A DNA stretch of 64,000 bases, taken from the NCBI RefSeq assembly GCF_900116195.1, contig NZ_FOZW01000010.1, positions 62,001 through 126,000 on the forward strand, written 5' to 3'. Shown here piece after piece: positions 1 through 8,015 of the stretch. The position numbers and the translations under genes are program-made. The notes under the pieces were generated by a model. That model saw only the letters and a list, made by a program, of their open reading frames with translations. It did no database searches and was not told the DNA's origin. How positions within the stretch are numbered: the stretch's first letter is position 1; every line of letters begins with the position of its first letter. This DNA comes from Alloyangia pacifica (GTDB lineage Bacteria > Pseudomonadota > Alphaproteobacteria > Rhodobacterales > Rhodobacteraceae).

Positions 1-653
1 CGAAGTTCTTCGGCTCGGACGAATATGACGTCGGCCCGGACATCGGTTTCCAGTTCAAGCACCTGCGCCTGCGTGGTCTGCCCGAGGTCGGCGACACCGA
101 CCCGTGGGCCGAGGATTATGGCTGGGACGTCCACGGCTCGTTCCGCTACCTCGGCGAGCGTGACGCCAGCGAGGACCCCGACCTCGAAAGCCTGCATGAC
201 GTCGATCCCAGCTACGAGATCGGCTTCGGCGTCGGCTTTGCCGGCCCGAGCTACGAGGCCTTTGCCGACATTCGCCGCGGGTTCGGTGGCCACGAGGGCC
301 TGGTCGGCTCGGTCGGGGTTGACTACGTCGCCCGCCCCGACGACCGCTGGCGCCTGACCGTCGGTCCCCGCTTCATCTGGGCCAACGACGAATTCATCGA
401 CACCTACTCGGGGATCGATCCTGACGAGGCCACTGCCGATCTGCCCGCCTATGACCCCGACGGCGGTCTGATCAGCGCCGGCATCCAGCTCGGTGCCCGC
501 TACAAGATCAACGATAGTTGGGGTGTCGAAAGCGCGCTGAACTGGGACAACCTGCAGGGCGACGCGGCTGACAGCCCGATTGTCGAGACCGGCGACAACG
601 ACCAGTGGCGCTTCCGCATCGGGGTCACCCGCGTCTTCAACCTGCGCTTCTGA
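1..653 (+). CDS. MipA/OmpV family outer-membrane protein (3' part)
   Basis: The gene runs in from the left edge; its frame begins at base 3 and is open for about 216 residues to TGA at 651-653. The protein alternates aromatic and polar residues as in a beta-barrel and ends in Phe (NLRF), as outer-membrane barrel proteins usually do. The segment [15 protein letters not shown] just before the end matches the conserved C-terminus of the MipA/OmpV family, outer-membrane scaffolding or porin-like proteins. The start, signal peptide and first strands lie outside the window. It sits where rpsP often precedes rimM, so the classical rpsP-rimM adjacency is broken here. The family call is from recognition; the function is uncertain. 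Confidence 0.75.
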   Translation, partial: KFFGSDEYDVGPDIGFQFKHLRLRGLPEVGDTDPWAEDYGWDVHGSFRYLGERDASEDPDLESLHDVDPSYEIGFGVGFAGPSYEAFADIRRGFGGHEGLVGSVGVDYVARPDDRWRLTVGPRFIWANDEFIDTYSGIDPDEATADLPAYDPDGGLISAGIQLGARYKINDSWGVESALNWDNLQGDAADSPIVETGDNDQWRFRIGVTRVFNLRF

Positions 654-762
654 GCTTCTCGGAGATTGCAAATGCGGGCCGGGTCGCGCTATCCCCGGCC
701 TCACCGCGCGTTGTGCATCGCGCAGCGGGCCGGGCAAGCGCAATGACGGGAGGCGCAACGAA

Positions 763-1269
763 GTGGACGAGATGATCTGTGTCGGCGTTCTGGGCGGCGC
801 CTTCGGCGTGAATGGCGAGGTCCGGCTGAAGAGCTACACGGCAGACCCCGAAGCGATTGCCGACTACGCCCCGCTCACCTCCGAGGACGGCAGCCGCAGC
901 TTTGACATCCAGATCACCCGCCCGCTCAAGGGTGGCTTCGCGGCACGACTTTCCAACGTGCGCACAAAGGAAGAGGCCGACGCCCTGAAGGGCCTGCAGC
1001 TCTTTGCCCCGCGCGACCGGCTTCCTGATCTGCAGGATGACGAGTTCTACTACACCGACCTGATCGGGCTGACGGTGCTCGACACTGGGGGCGCAGAGAT
1101 CGGCAAGGTGAAGGCGGTTCTAAATCACGGTGCCTCGGATCTACTGGAACTGATCGTGCCCGGAGCCTCGACCACCGTGCTGCTGCCCTTCACCCGCGCC
1201 GTGGTGCCCACCGTGGACATCGCCTCGGGCCGGATCATCGCGGATCCACCCGAAGGGCTTCTGGAGTAA
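763..1269 (+). CDS. rimM: Ribosome maturation factor RimM
   Basis: RimM assists 16S rRNA processing and assembly of the 30S head by binding ribosomal protein S19. The 168-residue product has the usual RimM beginning ([20 protein letters not shown]), the linker with [14 protein letters not shown], and the C-terminal PRC-barrel-like part ending [15 protein letters not shown] place the start at GTG 763 because GGGAGG at 748-753 lies nine bases before it; the ATG at 772 would be too far from that ribosome site. The frame is open further upstream but that stretch overlaps the preceding gene and is not family-like. It heads the rimM-trmD-rplS group. Confidence 0.93.
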   Translation: MDEMICVGVLGGAFGVNGEVRLKSYTADPEAIADYAPLTSEDGSRSFDIQITRPLKGGFAARLSNVRTKEEADALKGLQLFAPRDRLPDLQDDEFYYTDLIGLTVLDTGGAEIGKVKAVLNHGASDLLELIVPGASTTVLLPFTRAVVPTVDIASGRIIADPPEGLLE

Positions 1270-1444
1270 AACTCCGCCAGGCTGCAACCGGAGGCCGAAA
1301 CTTGGCGCAATCCGGAAACGGGTCCCCGGGTCGTTCCAGATTGTTCGCCTGGCGCGAACCGGAAATCGAAATTTCTGAAATTTGGCTGGAATTTGGCGCG
1401 CCCGTGCTAAAGTTAACCTCGTGTTTTACCCGAGGGTTGGTTCC

Positions 1445-2029
1445 TTGTTTTCGGTTTCCCGTATTGGCCTCTGGGCGCGCTCCGCGACGCTGCTGATCCT
1501 GACCTGCGTGGCGTCCGTCGCGCTGACGTTCGGCCTCGCCGAGATGGGCCAGCAGTCCCTTTTCCTTTTTGCTGCACTCTGGATTCTCGCGGTGCTGGCA
1601 CTGCTGGCCGCGCGGGCGGCCGTGCGCCGCCACCGGGCCTCGCGCCCGCTGCTGCTGTCGCGCCGCGCCCTGCGACGCCCCCCGATGCCGTTGCCGCCCC
1701 TGCGCCAGATGCGCGCGGAGCTTGACCGCCTGCTAGCTAGCCCCGGCCCGCAGGACATGCAGCCCGAAAGCCCCGAGCACGCCATCCGCCGCATCCTTGA
1801 GCGCGGGCTCATTTGCCAGAATGCCCGCGAGGCGACCGATCTCTCGGTTCGCGCCGTGACCGAGTTCTGGCTTCTCCTCGTGCTGCTGCGCGCCTCGCCG
1901 GACCGCGCCGGCGGCCTTGCCCGCTGCTTCCGCCAGCCCGACATGGTGCTCGAACTGCACGACAGGGTTTCCCGGGTCGCGGTGGCCTACGCAGCCGCAC
2001 CGGCCATGCCGCTCGCCCGCAGCGCGTGA
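1445..2029 (+). CDS. Small two-helix membrane protein between rimM and trmD
   Basis: I do not recognise a named family. The predicted protein (about 194 residues) has two hydrophobic helices near its N-terminus (around residues 10-30 and 35-57), an Arg-rich stretch, then a soluble Ala/Arg/Leu-rich domain. I chose TTG at 1445 because GAGGG at 1432-1436 is correctly spaced before it; GTG at 1421 and TTG at 1382 are alternatives without a clear ribosome site. Codon use resembles its neighbours and it lies between rimM and trmD with trmD close behind, so it is probably co-transcribed. It could be a lineage-specific inner-membrane protein; its role is unknown. Confidence 0.6.
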   Translation: MFSVSRIGLWARSATLLILTCVASVALTFGLAEMGQQSLFLFAALWILAVLALLAARAAVRRHRASRPLLLSRRALRRPPMPLPPLRQMRAELDRLLASPGPQDMQPESPEHAIRRILERGLICQNAREATDLSVRAVTEFWLLLVLLRASPDRAGGLARCFRQPDMVLELHDRVSRVAVAYAAAPAMPLARSA

Positions 2030-2089
2030 AGGGACGGCTTGAGCCGGGCGCGCTACGCCGCTAGACGGGGCGCGACAAGGACACCCGCC

Positions 2090-2896
2090 ATGACCGATAC
2101 TCCGCAGCGCGCCTCGGGCCGCAAGACCATCCGACCCAGCCTCAAGCCACGCGAGCTGATGACCGGCGCGCCCGAGCTGGCCCGTGCCTTCCAGGCGCAG
2201 GTGATCACCCTGCTGCCCGATGCCTTCCCCGGCGTGCTGGGCCATTCGCTGACCGGCCGCGCCCTGCAGGACGGGCTGTGGCAGCTGAGCACGGTCAACC
2301 TGCGCGAATTCGGCGAAGGCAAGCACCGCAATGTCGACGACACCCCCGCCGGCGGCGGCGCCGGCATGGTGCTGCGTCCCGACGTGATGGGCCAGGCCAT
2401 CGAGCACGCCCGTGCCCGAATGCCCGCCCGCGCACCGCTGATCTACCTCAGTCCGCGCGGCCGCCGCTTCGACCAGCAGATGGCGCAGCGCCTCGCGCAG
2501 GAGCCCGGCGTCTCGCTGATCTGCGGCCGCTTCGAGGGGCTCGACCAGCGGGTCATCGATCATTACCGGATCATCGAGGTGTCACTGGGGGATTTTGTCC
2601 TCACCGGTGGCGAGATCGCTGCGCAGATGCTGCTCGACGCCACCATCCGGCTGATCCCCGGCGTGCTGGGCAATGCCTCTTCGACCGAGGAAGAGAGCTT
2701 CTCGAACGGGCTGCTCGAACATCCGCAGTACACCCGCCCCGCCGAGTGGCAGGGCCACCGCATCCCCGACGTGCTGCTCTCGGGCAACCATGGTGCGATC
2801 GACGCCTGGCGCCGCGAACAGTCCGAAGAAATCACCCGCACCCGCCGTCCCGACCTCTGGGCCGCGCATGTGGCGGCAAAGGGGTCCGGCAAATGA
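2090..2896 (+). CDS. trmD: tRNA (guanine-N1-)-methyltransferase TrmD
   Basis: TrmD methylates G37 of tRNAs next to the anticodon using S-adenosylmethionine, preventing +1 frameshifts. The SPOUT trefoil-knot signatures are present: GGGAGMVLRPD, LICGRFEGLDQRVID and EVSLGDFVLTGGE followed by LIPGVLGN. The 268-residue protein has roughly 35 extra residues before the usual family start (QAQVITLLPDAFPG), rich in Arg, Lys and Pro. ATG 2090 follows ACAAGG at 2075-2080; an internal start would match the common family length, but no ribosome site supports one. Its TGA overlaps the ATG of the next gene, implying translational coupling. Confidence 0.95.
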   Translation: MTDTPQRASGRKTIRPSLKPRELMTGAPELARAFQAQVITLLPDAFPGVLGHSLTGRALQDGLWQLSTVNLREFGEGKHRNVDDTPAGGGAGMVLRPDVMGQAIEHARARMPARAPLIYLSPRGRRFDQQMAQRLAQEPGVSLICGRFEGLDQRVIDHYRIIEVSLGDFVLTGGEIAAQMLLDATIRLIPGVLGNASSTEEESFSNGLLEHPQYTRPAEWQGHRIPDVLLSGNHGAIDAWRREQSEEITRTRRPDLWAAHVAAKGSGK

Positions 2897-3351
2897 ATGC
2901 GATCAGCCTGCGCCGCGCCACCGAGGCGGACGTCCGGATCATCGTCGAAATGCTGGCGGACGATCCGCTGGGTGCCATGCGCGAGGATCTCTCGGAGCCT
3001 CTCGCCGCCGGCTACCTCGACGCCTTCCGCGCAATCGACGCGGACCCGAACCAGTTCCTTGCGGTCGCCGAGCGGGATGGCGAGATCATCGGCACGCTGC
3101 AGCTCACCTTCATCGCCGGGCTTTCGCGCAAGGGCGCGCTGCGCGGCCAGATCGAGGCCGTGCGTGTCGCGGCACCGGCACGCGGCATCGGGCTGGGCAG
3201 CCAGATGATCGACTGGGCCGTCGAAGAGTGCCGCGCCCGCGGATGCGCGACGGTGCAGCTGACCTCCGACGCCAGCCGCACCGATGCGCATCGCTTCTAC
3301 GAGCGGCTCGGCTTCAAGGCGAGCCACCTGGGGTTCAAGCGCACGCTCTGA
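2893..3351 (+). CDS. GNAT family N-acetyltransferase
   Basis: The 152-residue protein has the GNAT fold order: an N-terminal strand-helix unit (ISLRRATEADVRIIVEML), the acetyl-CoA-binding motif A around residues 95-115 (VRVAAPARGIGLGSQMI, matching the R/Q-x-x-G-x-G/A pattern), and the C-terminal motif B (AHRFYERLGFKASHLGF). It transfers an acetyl group from acetyl-CoA to an amine; the substrate cannot be read from the sequence. The ATG overlaps the trmD stop in ATGA, so it is probably translated by coupling. Ribosomal N-acetylation is conceivable from the location, but this is only inference. Confidence 0.85.
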   Translation: MNAISLRRATEADVRIIVEMLADDPLGAMREDLSEPLAAGYLDAFRAIDADPNQFLAVAERDGEIIGTLQLTFIAGLSRKGALRGQIEAVRVAAPARGIGLGSQMIDWAVEECRARGCATVQLTSDASRTDAHRFYERLGFKASHLGFKRTL

Positions 3352-3372
3352 GCTCTGCGCACCCGTTTTCAC

Positions 3373-3401
3373 TTGATCAAAGCGCTATCCCCGCCTATAT
3401 G
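3373..3401 (+). promoter_or_regulatory. Probable sigma-70 type promoter for rplS-rpmE
   Basis: TTGATC at 3373-3378 and TATATG at 3396-3401 are separated by exactly 17 bases, a good match to the housekeeping promoter layout. The site lies just after the GNAT gene and 224 bases before rplS, so it would give rplS-rpmE its own transcript with a long leader. This is a visual match; no start site is known. Confidence 0.5.
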
Positions 3402-3587
3402 GCGCCAATCCGCGACGTCCTCAGGGCGCTCGTGGATTCGTCCGTTCCCGCCTCCCGCGTTTCTTCGGCGCGGCCCGAGCGATCCGGACGCGGCCTCTGG
3501 CCACCCAGAAGACAAAGATGTTGTTACCTCCGGCGGGCGCTGCGGCGGACCCGATCGAAGACACGGAGCTCTGAGAACGCGACACCT

Positions 3588-3605
3588 TCACGGAAAAAAC
3601 CGTGA
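3588..3605 (+). promoter_or_regulatory. Leader hairpin just before the rplS ribosome site
   Basis: TCACGG and CCGTGA (3588-3593 and 3600-3605) form a perfect six-base-pair stem around a loop of six A residues. It ends six bases before the AGGAG ribosome site of rplS at 3612-3616. Ribosomal-protein genes are often autoregulated through such leader structures, so this is a candidate L19-binding or translation-control element, not a demonstrated one. Confidence 0.4.
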
Positions 3606-3624
3606 GCAGATAGGAGAGCGTCAG

Positions 3625-4008
3625 ATGGATCTGATCGCACAGCTCGAGGCGGAGCAAATTGCCGCCCTGGGGAAAACCATCCCCGACTTCAAGCCCGGCG
3701 ACACCGTGCGCGTCGGCTACAAGGTGACCGAAGGTACGCGTACCCGCGTGCAGAACTACGAAGGCGTCTGCATCAGCCGTAAGAACGGCAAGGGCATCGC
3801 CGGCTCGTTCACCGTCCGCAAGATTTCCTTCGGCGAGGGCGTCGAGCGCGTCTTCCCGCTCTATGCCACCAACATCGATTCGATCGAGGTGGTGCGCCGC
3901 GGTAAAGTCCGTCGCGCCAAGCTGTACTACCTGCGTTCGCGTCGCGGCAAATCCGCCCGTATCGCAGAGCAGACCAACTACAAGCCGCTCGCCGGCGCCG
4001 AGGCATAA
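3625..4008 (+). CDS. rplS: 50S ribosomal protein L19
   Basis: L19 sits at the 30S-50S interface of the ribosome. The 127-residue sequence contains the family's core: the [15 protein letters not shown] strand region, [13 protein letters not shown], the [19 protein letters not shown] block and the basic end [23 protein letters not shown] 3625 has AGGAG at 3612-3616. rpmE follows after eleven bases with its own strong ribosome site, so the two are one transcript ending at the terminator near 4280. Confidence 0.97.
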   Translation: MDLIAQLEAEQIAALGKTIPDFKPGDTVRVGYKVTEGTRTRVQNYEGVCISRKNGKGIAGSFTVRKISFGEGVERVFPLYATNIDSIEVVRRGKVRRAKLYYLRSRRGKSARIAEQTNYKPLAGAEA

Positions 4009-4019
4009 GGAGAGCCGTT

Positions 4020-4241
4020 ATGAAAAAGGGCATCCACCCCGACTATCACGTCATCGACGTCAAGATGACCGACGGCACCGTCTACCAGACCCGTTCGACC
4101 TGGGGCAAGGAAGGCGATCAGATGTCGCTCGACATCGACCCGACCGTGCACCCGGCCTGGACCGGTGGCTCGTCGCGCCTGCTGGACGCCGGCGGCCGCG
4201 TGTCGAAGTTCAAGAAGAAATACGAAGGCCTGGGCTTCTGA
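4020..4241 (+). CDS. rpmE: 50S ribosomal protein L31
   Basis: This 73-residue protein begins [12 protein letters not shown] and ends [15 protein letters not shown], both diagnostic of bacterial L31. It has no cysteine, so it is the zinc-free (C-minus) form, which does not depend on zinc supply. AAGGAGAG directly after the rplS stop provides the ribosome site. The gene closes the ribosomal-protein transcript. Confidence 0.95.
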   Translation: MKKGIHPDYHVIDVKMTDGTVYQTRSTWGKEGDQMSLDIDPTVHPAWTGGSSRLLDAGGRVSKFKKKYEGLGF

Positions 4242-4263
4242 TCCCATCCCTTCCGGATTTCGG

Positions 4264-4296
4264 AAAACGCCGTCCCTCGGGGCGGCGTTTTTCTTT
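4264..4296 (+). terminator. Rho-independent terminator after rpmE
   Basis: AAACGCCG and CGGCGTTT form a stem around CCCTCGGG-type sequence and the 3' arm runs into TTTTTCTTT. It lies 22 bases after the rpmE stop and insulates the ribosomal genes from the sulfur module. Confidence 0.85.
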
Positions 4297-4371
4297 GTCA
4301 GCACGCCGCGCGCCACGCGCCGCGCTGACCCTGCGACAATGTGATCGCCGCCTCCCCGTCGAACCAAATGC

Positions 4372-4396
4372 ATTCTCAATGCTGAATGTGTATGAT
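4372..4396 (+). promoter_or_regulatory. SqrR-type operator over the promoter of the SQR fusion gene
   Basis: The sequence reads ATTC (4372-4375), eight bases, GAAT (4384-4387), followed three bases later by TATGAT (4391-4396), a near-consensus -10 box. ATTC-N8-GAAT is, as I recall it, the operator reported for the ArsR-type persulfide-responsive repressor SqrR of Rhodobacter. Its position upstream of and against the -10 box would let a bound repressor block RNA polymerase, with release by sulfide-derived persulfides. The match is seen directly; the regulator's identity is inference, and no such regulator gene lies in the window. Confidence 0.7.
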
Positions 4397-4425
4397 CTTG
4401 GCGAATCGAGTTGGGAGGACTTCTC

Positions 4426-6099
4426 GTGGACATTCGCAAGATCACCGACGACATCGCCGCCTCGGCGCAGATCACCGCCACAGACGTGGCCTTGATCGCA
4501 GAGGCTGGCTATCGGGCCATCATCTGCAACCGGCCCGACGGCGAGGGGGCCGACCAGCCGAACTTCGAAGAGATCGAAGCCGCAGCGAAACAGGCCGGGC
4601 TCGAGGCCCGCTACATCCCCGTCGTCTCGGGCAAGGTGCAGGACGCTGATGCCGTGGCCTTCGGCAAGACGCTGCGCGAGTTGCCCGGCCCGGTGCTGGC
4701 CTACTGCCGCAGCGGCACGCGTTCGGCCACGCTCTGGTCGCTGAGCCAGGCCGGCAGCCTGCCGCCCGCGCAGATCCTAGCGGCCACCAAGCAGGCGGGC
4801 TACGACATGGCCGGGGTGGTGCGGCGCATCGTCAACGGCGGCAAAACCCCGACCGACACCGGCGACGCACGGTTCGACGTGGTGGTGGTTGGCGGCGGCG
4901 CCGCAGGCATCGCCGTCTCGGCCAGCCTCAAGGCCCGCAAACCCGATCTGAACATCGCGCTGCTCGACCCGGCCGACATCCACTACTACCAGCCCGGGTG
5001 GACCATGGTCGGCGGCGGCGTCTTCGAGCCACAGACCACCGCCCGCACCATGGGCAGCCTGATCCCGCGCGGAGTGCATTGGATCAAGGCCGCCGTCGCC
5101 GCCTTCGAGCCCGAGGACAACGCCGTGATCCTGGATGGGTGCCGGGTGGTGAAATACGACCGGCTGATCGTCTGCCCGGGGCTGAAGCTCGACTGGCACA
5201 GGGTCGAGGGGCTGGTCGAGACGCTGGGCAAGAATGGCGTCACCTCGAACTACCGCTACGACCTCGCGCCCTACACGTGGGAGCTGGTGAAGGGGCTGAA
5301 AGAGGGCCGCGCACTCTTCACCCAGCCGCCGATGCCGATCAAATGCGCCGGCGCACCGCAGAAGGCGCTCTACCTCTCGGGCGACCACTGGTTCCGCACC
5401 GGGGTGCTGCCGCGCATCGACATCGAGTTCATGAACGCCGGTGGCGTGCTCTTCGGGGTTAAGGACTACGTCCCCGCGCTCGAGAGCTATATCGAGAAGT
5501 ACCGCGCCAAGCTGAACTTCTTCCACAACCTCGTGGCGGTGGACGGCCCCGCCCGCAAGGCGACCTTCAAGGTTGCCAAGCCCGATGCCGAAGCGACCGA
5601 GGTGACCGTCGACTTCGACATGATGCACGTCTGCCCGCCGCAGGTCGCGCCCGATTTCATCCGCGTCTCGCCGCTGGCTGACGCCGCGGGGTGGGTGGAT
5701 GTCGATCAGGGCACCCTGCGCCACAAGAGCTATGACAATATCTGGAGCCTCGGCGACGTGATGAACGCGCCCAACGCCAAGACCGCCGCGGCCGCACGGA
5801 TGCAGGCACCGGTGGTGGCCGAGAACGTCGCCGCCGACATCGACGGCAAGGCGCCGGTGGCGCTCTACAACGGTTACGGATCCTGCCCGCTGACCGTCGA
5901 GCGGGGCAAGATCGTGCTCGCCGAGTTCGGCTACGGCGGCGCGCTGCTGCCGAGCTTCCCGAAATGGCTGATCGACGGCACCAAGCCGACGCGCGCGGCC
6001 TGGCTGCTCAAGGAGCAGATCCTGCCGCCGGTCTACTGGAAGGCCATGCTGCGCGGGAAGGAATGGATGGCCAAGCCCGAGCCGGTCACGGCGGTCTGA
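4426..6099 (+). CDS. Rhodanese/phosphatase-like domain fused to type II sulfide:quinone reductase
   Basis: Residues 1 to about 115 form a TIGR01244/DUF442-like domain with a YCRSGTRS active-site loop (Cys94). From about residue 150 the protein is a flavoprotein: GGGAAG at 156-161 binds FAD, KCAGAPQK carries Cys307 and GYGSCPL carries Cys487. These match the two redox cysteines of mitochondrial-type SQR, which oxidises sulfide, reduces quinone and passes sulfane sulfur to an acceptor. The fused domain could take or release that sulfur (inference). The length of 557 residues fits one SQR plus one extra domain. GTG 4426 is chosen because GGGAGG lies seven bases before it. It is a single gene behind an SqrR-like operator. 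Confidence 0.88.
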   Translation: MDIRKITDDIAASAQITATDVALIAEAGYRAIICNRPDGEGADQPNFEEIEAAAKQAGLEARYIPVVSGKVQDADAVAFGKTLRELPGPVLAYCRSGTRSATLWSLSQAGSLPPAQILAATKQAGYDMAGVVRRIVNGGKTPTDTGDARFDVVVVGGGAAGIAVSASLKARKPDLNIALLDPADIHYYQPGWTMVGGGVFEPQTTARTMGSLIPRGVHWIKAAVAAFEPEDNAVILDGCRVVKYDRLIVCPGLKLDWHRVEGLVETLGKNGVTSNYRYDLAPYTWELVKGLKEGRALFTQPPMPIKCAGAPQKALYLSGDHWFRTGVLPRIDIEFMNAGGVLFGVKDYVPALESYIEKYRAKLNFFHNLVAVDGPARKATFKVAKPDAEATEVTVDFDMMHVCPPQVAPDFIRVSPLADAAGWVDVDQGTLRHKSYDNIWSLGDVMNAPNAKTAAAARMQAPVVAENVAADIDGKAPVALYNGYGSCPLTVERGKIVLAEFGYGGALLPSFPKWLIDGTKPTRAAWLLKEQILPPVYWKAMLRGKEWMAKPEPVTAV

Positions 6100-6120
6100 A
6101 AAATTCTTCTGGAAATAATA

Positions 6121-6150
6121 AGTCTGGGCGGACAATGTTCCGTCCAGACT
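6121..6150. terminator. Strong hairpin after the SQR fusion gene
   Basis: Twelve-base arms AGTCTGGGCGGA and TCCGTCCAGACT pair with a single G.T wobble around a six-base loop, 21 bases after the stop codon. No T-run follows, so it may be a Rho-dependent 3' end or a processing and stability structure. Confidence 0.45.
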
Positions 6151-6184
6151 GAATCGCGAGGAACATGGGTTTCGCTCTTCACAA

Positions 6185-6207
6185 ATTCTATTTTCGGAAT
6201 ATATAGA
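6185..6207 (+). promoter_or_regulatory. Second SqrR-type operator, upstream of the SulP gene
   Basis: ATTC (6185-6188), eight bases and GAAT (6197-6200) repeat the pattern seen before the SQR fusion gene, again abutting an AT-rich -10 candidate (TATATA 6200-6205 or TATAGA 6202-6207). Two identical half-site arrangements placed the same way relative to the -10 of neighbouring genes argue that both belong to one sulfide/persulfide regulon. Confidence 0.65.
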
Positions 6208-6257
6208 CACCAAATCCCCGACTCCCGCGGGGACCGCGCAATTCAGGACCTTGCCCC

Positions 6258-8015
6258 ATGCAGCTTCCCCGCCTGACCCGCTACCTGCCAATCCTCGACT
6301 GGGCGCGGAGCTACGACCGCGACACCGCCACCTCGGACCTTGTCGCGGCGGTGATCGTGACGATCATGCTGATCCCGCAATCTCTGGCCTACGCCCTGCT
6401 CGCCGGTCTGCCCGCCGAGATGGGTCTCTACGCCTCGATCCTGCCGCTGGTGGCCTATGCGATCTTCGGCACCAGCCGGGCGCTGGCCGTGGGCCCGGTG
6501 GCCGTGGTCTCGCTGATGACCGCGGCGGCGATCGGCCAGCTCGGGCTGAGCGACCCGGCGCAGATCGCTCTGGCCGCGATCACCCTGGCCTTCATCTCCG
6601 GCGTCTTCCTCGTCGCCATCGGCGTGCTGCGGCTCGGCTTTCTGGCGAACTTCCTCAGCCACCCGGTGATCGCGGGCTTCATCACCGCCTCGGGCGTGCT
6701 CATTGCCGCCTCGCAGCTCAAGCATATCTTCGGCATCAGCGCCGAGGGCCACACGCTGCTAGACCTCGTCGGCTCGCTGATCGCCCATCTGCCGGAGACG
6801 AACTTCATCACCTTGGCCATCGGCCTCGCCGCCACCGCCTTCCTGTTCTGGGTGCGCAAGGGGCTGAAGCCGCTGCTGCGCAAGATGGGCCTTGGCCCGC
6901 GTATGGCCGATATTCTCGCCAAGGCCGGTCCCGTCGCGGCCGTCGCGGTGACCACCCTGCTGACCTGGGGGCTGGGGCTGAACCAGATGGGCGTGAAGGT
7001 CGTCGGCGAAGTGCCCATGGGCCTGCCGCCGCTCTCGGCGCCGTCCTTTGATCTGACGATGTGGAAGACGCTGCTGATGCCGGCGATCCTCATTTCGATC
7101 ATCGGCTTCGTGGAATCGGTCTCGGTCGCCCAGACCCTTGCTGCCAAGCGTCGCCAGCGCATCGACCCCGACCAGGAGCTGATCGGCCTCGGCGCCTCGA
7201 ACATCGGCTCGGCGCTTTCCGGCGGCTTCCCGGTGACCGGCGGCTTCTCGCGCTCTGTGGTGAACTTCGACGCCGGGGCCGAAACGCCGGCCGCGGGCGC
7301 CTATACCGCCGTGGGCATCGGCCTCGCGACACTGGTGCTGACCCCGCTGCTGTTCTTCCTGCCGAAGGCCACGCTGGCCGCCACGATCATCGTCGCCGTG
7401 CTCAGCCTCGTGGATTTCTCGATCCTCAAGAAGACCTGGACCTACTCCAAGGTCGATTTCACCGCGGTCTCGGCCACCATCGTGCTGACCCTGCTGGTCG
7501 GCGTGGAGGTCGGTGTCTCCGCCGGGGTTCTGCTGTCGATCCTGCTGCACCTCTACAAGACCTCCAAACCGCATGTGGCCGAGGTCGGGCTGGTGCCGGG
7601 CACGCATCACTTCCGCAACGTGCTGCGCCACGACGTCGAGACCCTGCCCGGCGTTCTGACGCTGCGGGTCGACGAGAGCCTCTATTTCGTCAACGCACGC
7701 TTCCTCGAGGAATACGTGCTGACCCGCGTCGCCCAATGCCAGAACCTGCGCCACGTGGTGCTGATGTTCCCGGCGGTGAACGAGGTGGACATGAGCGCGC
7801 TGGAGACGCTGGAAGAGATCAATCGCCGCCTGTCGGAGCAGGGCATCACCCTGCACCTGACCGAGGTGAAGGGGCCGGTGATGGACCGGCTCAAGCGCTC
7901 GCACTTCCTGCACGAGCTCTCAGGTCAGGTCTTCCTGTCGCAGTACGAGGCCTGGTGCGCCCTAAAGCCGGACGCGTCCCATGGGACCGAGCAGGAAAGC
8001 CTCGCGGCCCAGTAG
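6258..8015 (+). CDS. SulP family anion transporter with STAS domain
   Basis: The 585-residue protein has the SulP layout: many membrane helices from about residue 25 to 420 (including IVTIMLIPQSLAYALLAGLP and the GGFPVTGGFSRSVVN signature near residue 320) and a C-terminal cytoplasmic STAS domain from about 445 to 560 (LRVDESLYFVNARFLEE ... AVNEVDMSALETLEEI). SulP proteins move sulfate, bicarbonate or related anions across the inner membrane. The operator shared with the SQR gene suggests it exports or imports a product of sulfide oxidation such as sulfite or sulfate; the substrate and direction are inference. Its last 54 bases overlap the 3' end of the opposite-strand phosphatase gene. Confidence 0.9.
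   Translation: MQLPRLTRYLPILDWARSYDRDTATSDLVAAVIVTIMLIPQSLAYALLAGLPAEMGLYASILPLVAYAIFGTSRALAVGPVAVVSLMTAAAIGQLGLSDPAQIALAAITLAFISGVFLVAIGVLRLGFLANFLSHPVIAGFITASGVLIAASQLKHIFGISAEGHTLLDLVGSLIAHLPETNFITLAIGLAATAFLFWVRKGLKPLLRKMGLGPRMADILAKAGPVAAVAVTTLLTWGLGLNQMGVKVVGEVPMGLPPLSAPSFDLTMWKTLLMPAILISIIGFVESVSVAQTLAAKRRQRIDPDQELIGLGASNIGSALSGGFPVTGGFSRSVVNFDAGAETPAAGAYTAVGIGLATLVLTPLLFFLPKATLAATIIVAVLSLVDFSILKKTWTYSKVDFTAVSATIVLTLLVGVEVGVSAGVLLSILLHLYKTSKPHVAEVGLVPGTHHFRNVLRHDVETLPGVLTLRVDESLYFVNARFLEEYVLTRVAQCQNLRHVVLMFPAVNEVDMSALETLEEINRRLSEQGITLHLTEVKGPVMDRLKRSHFLHELSGQVFLSQYEAWCALKPDASHGTEQESLAAQ

Noticed and set aside
580-762. Upstream extension of rimM
   Set aside because: It overlaps the end of the MipA/OmpV gene, and the RimM family start coincides with GTG 763 and its ribosome site.
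1411-1430. Possible CtrA-type site (TTAA-N7-TTAA)
   Set aside because: Only the first half-site matches; the second is TTTT, and the position lies just before a weakly supported start.
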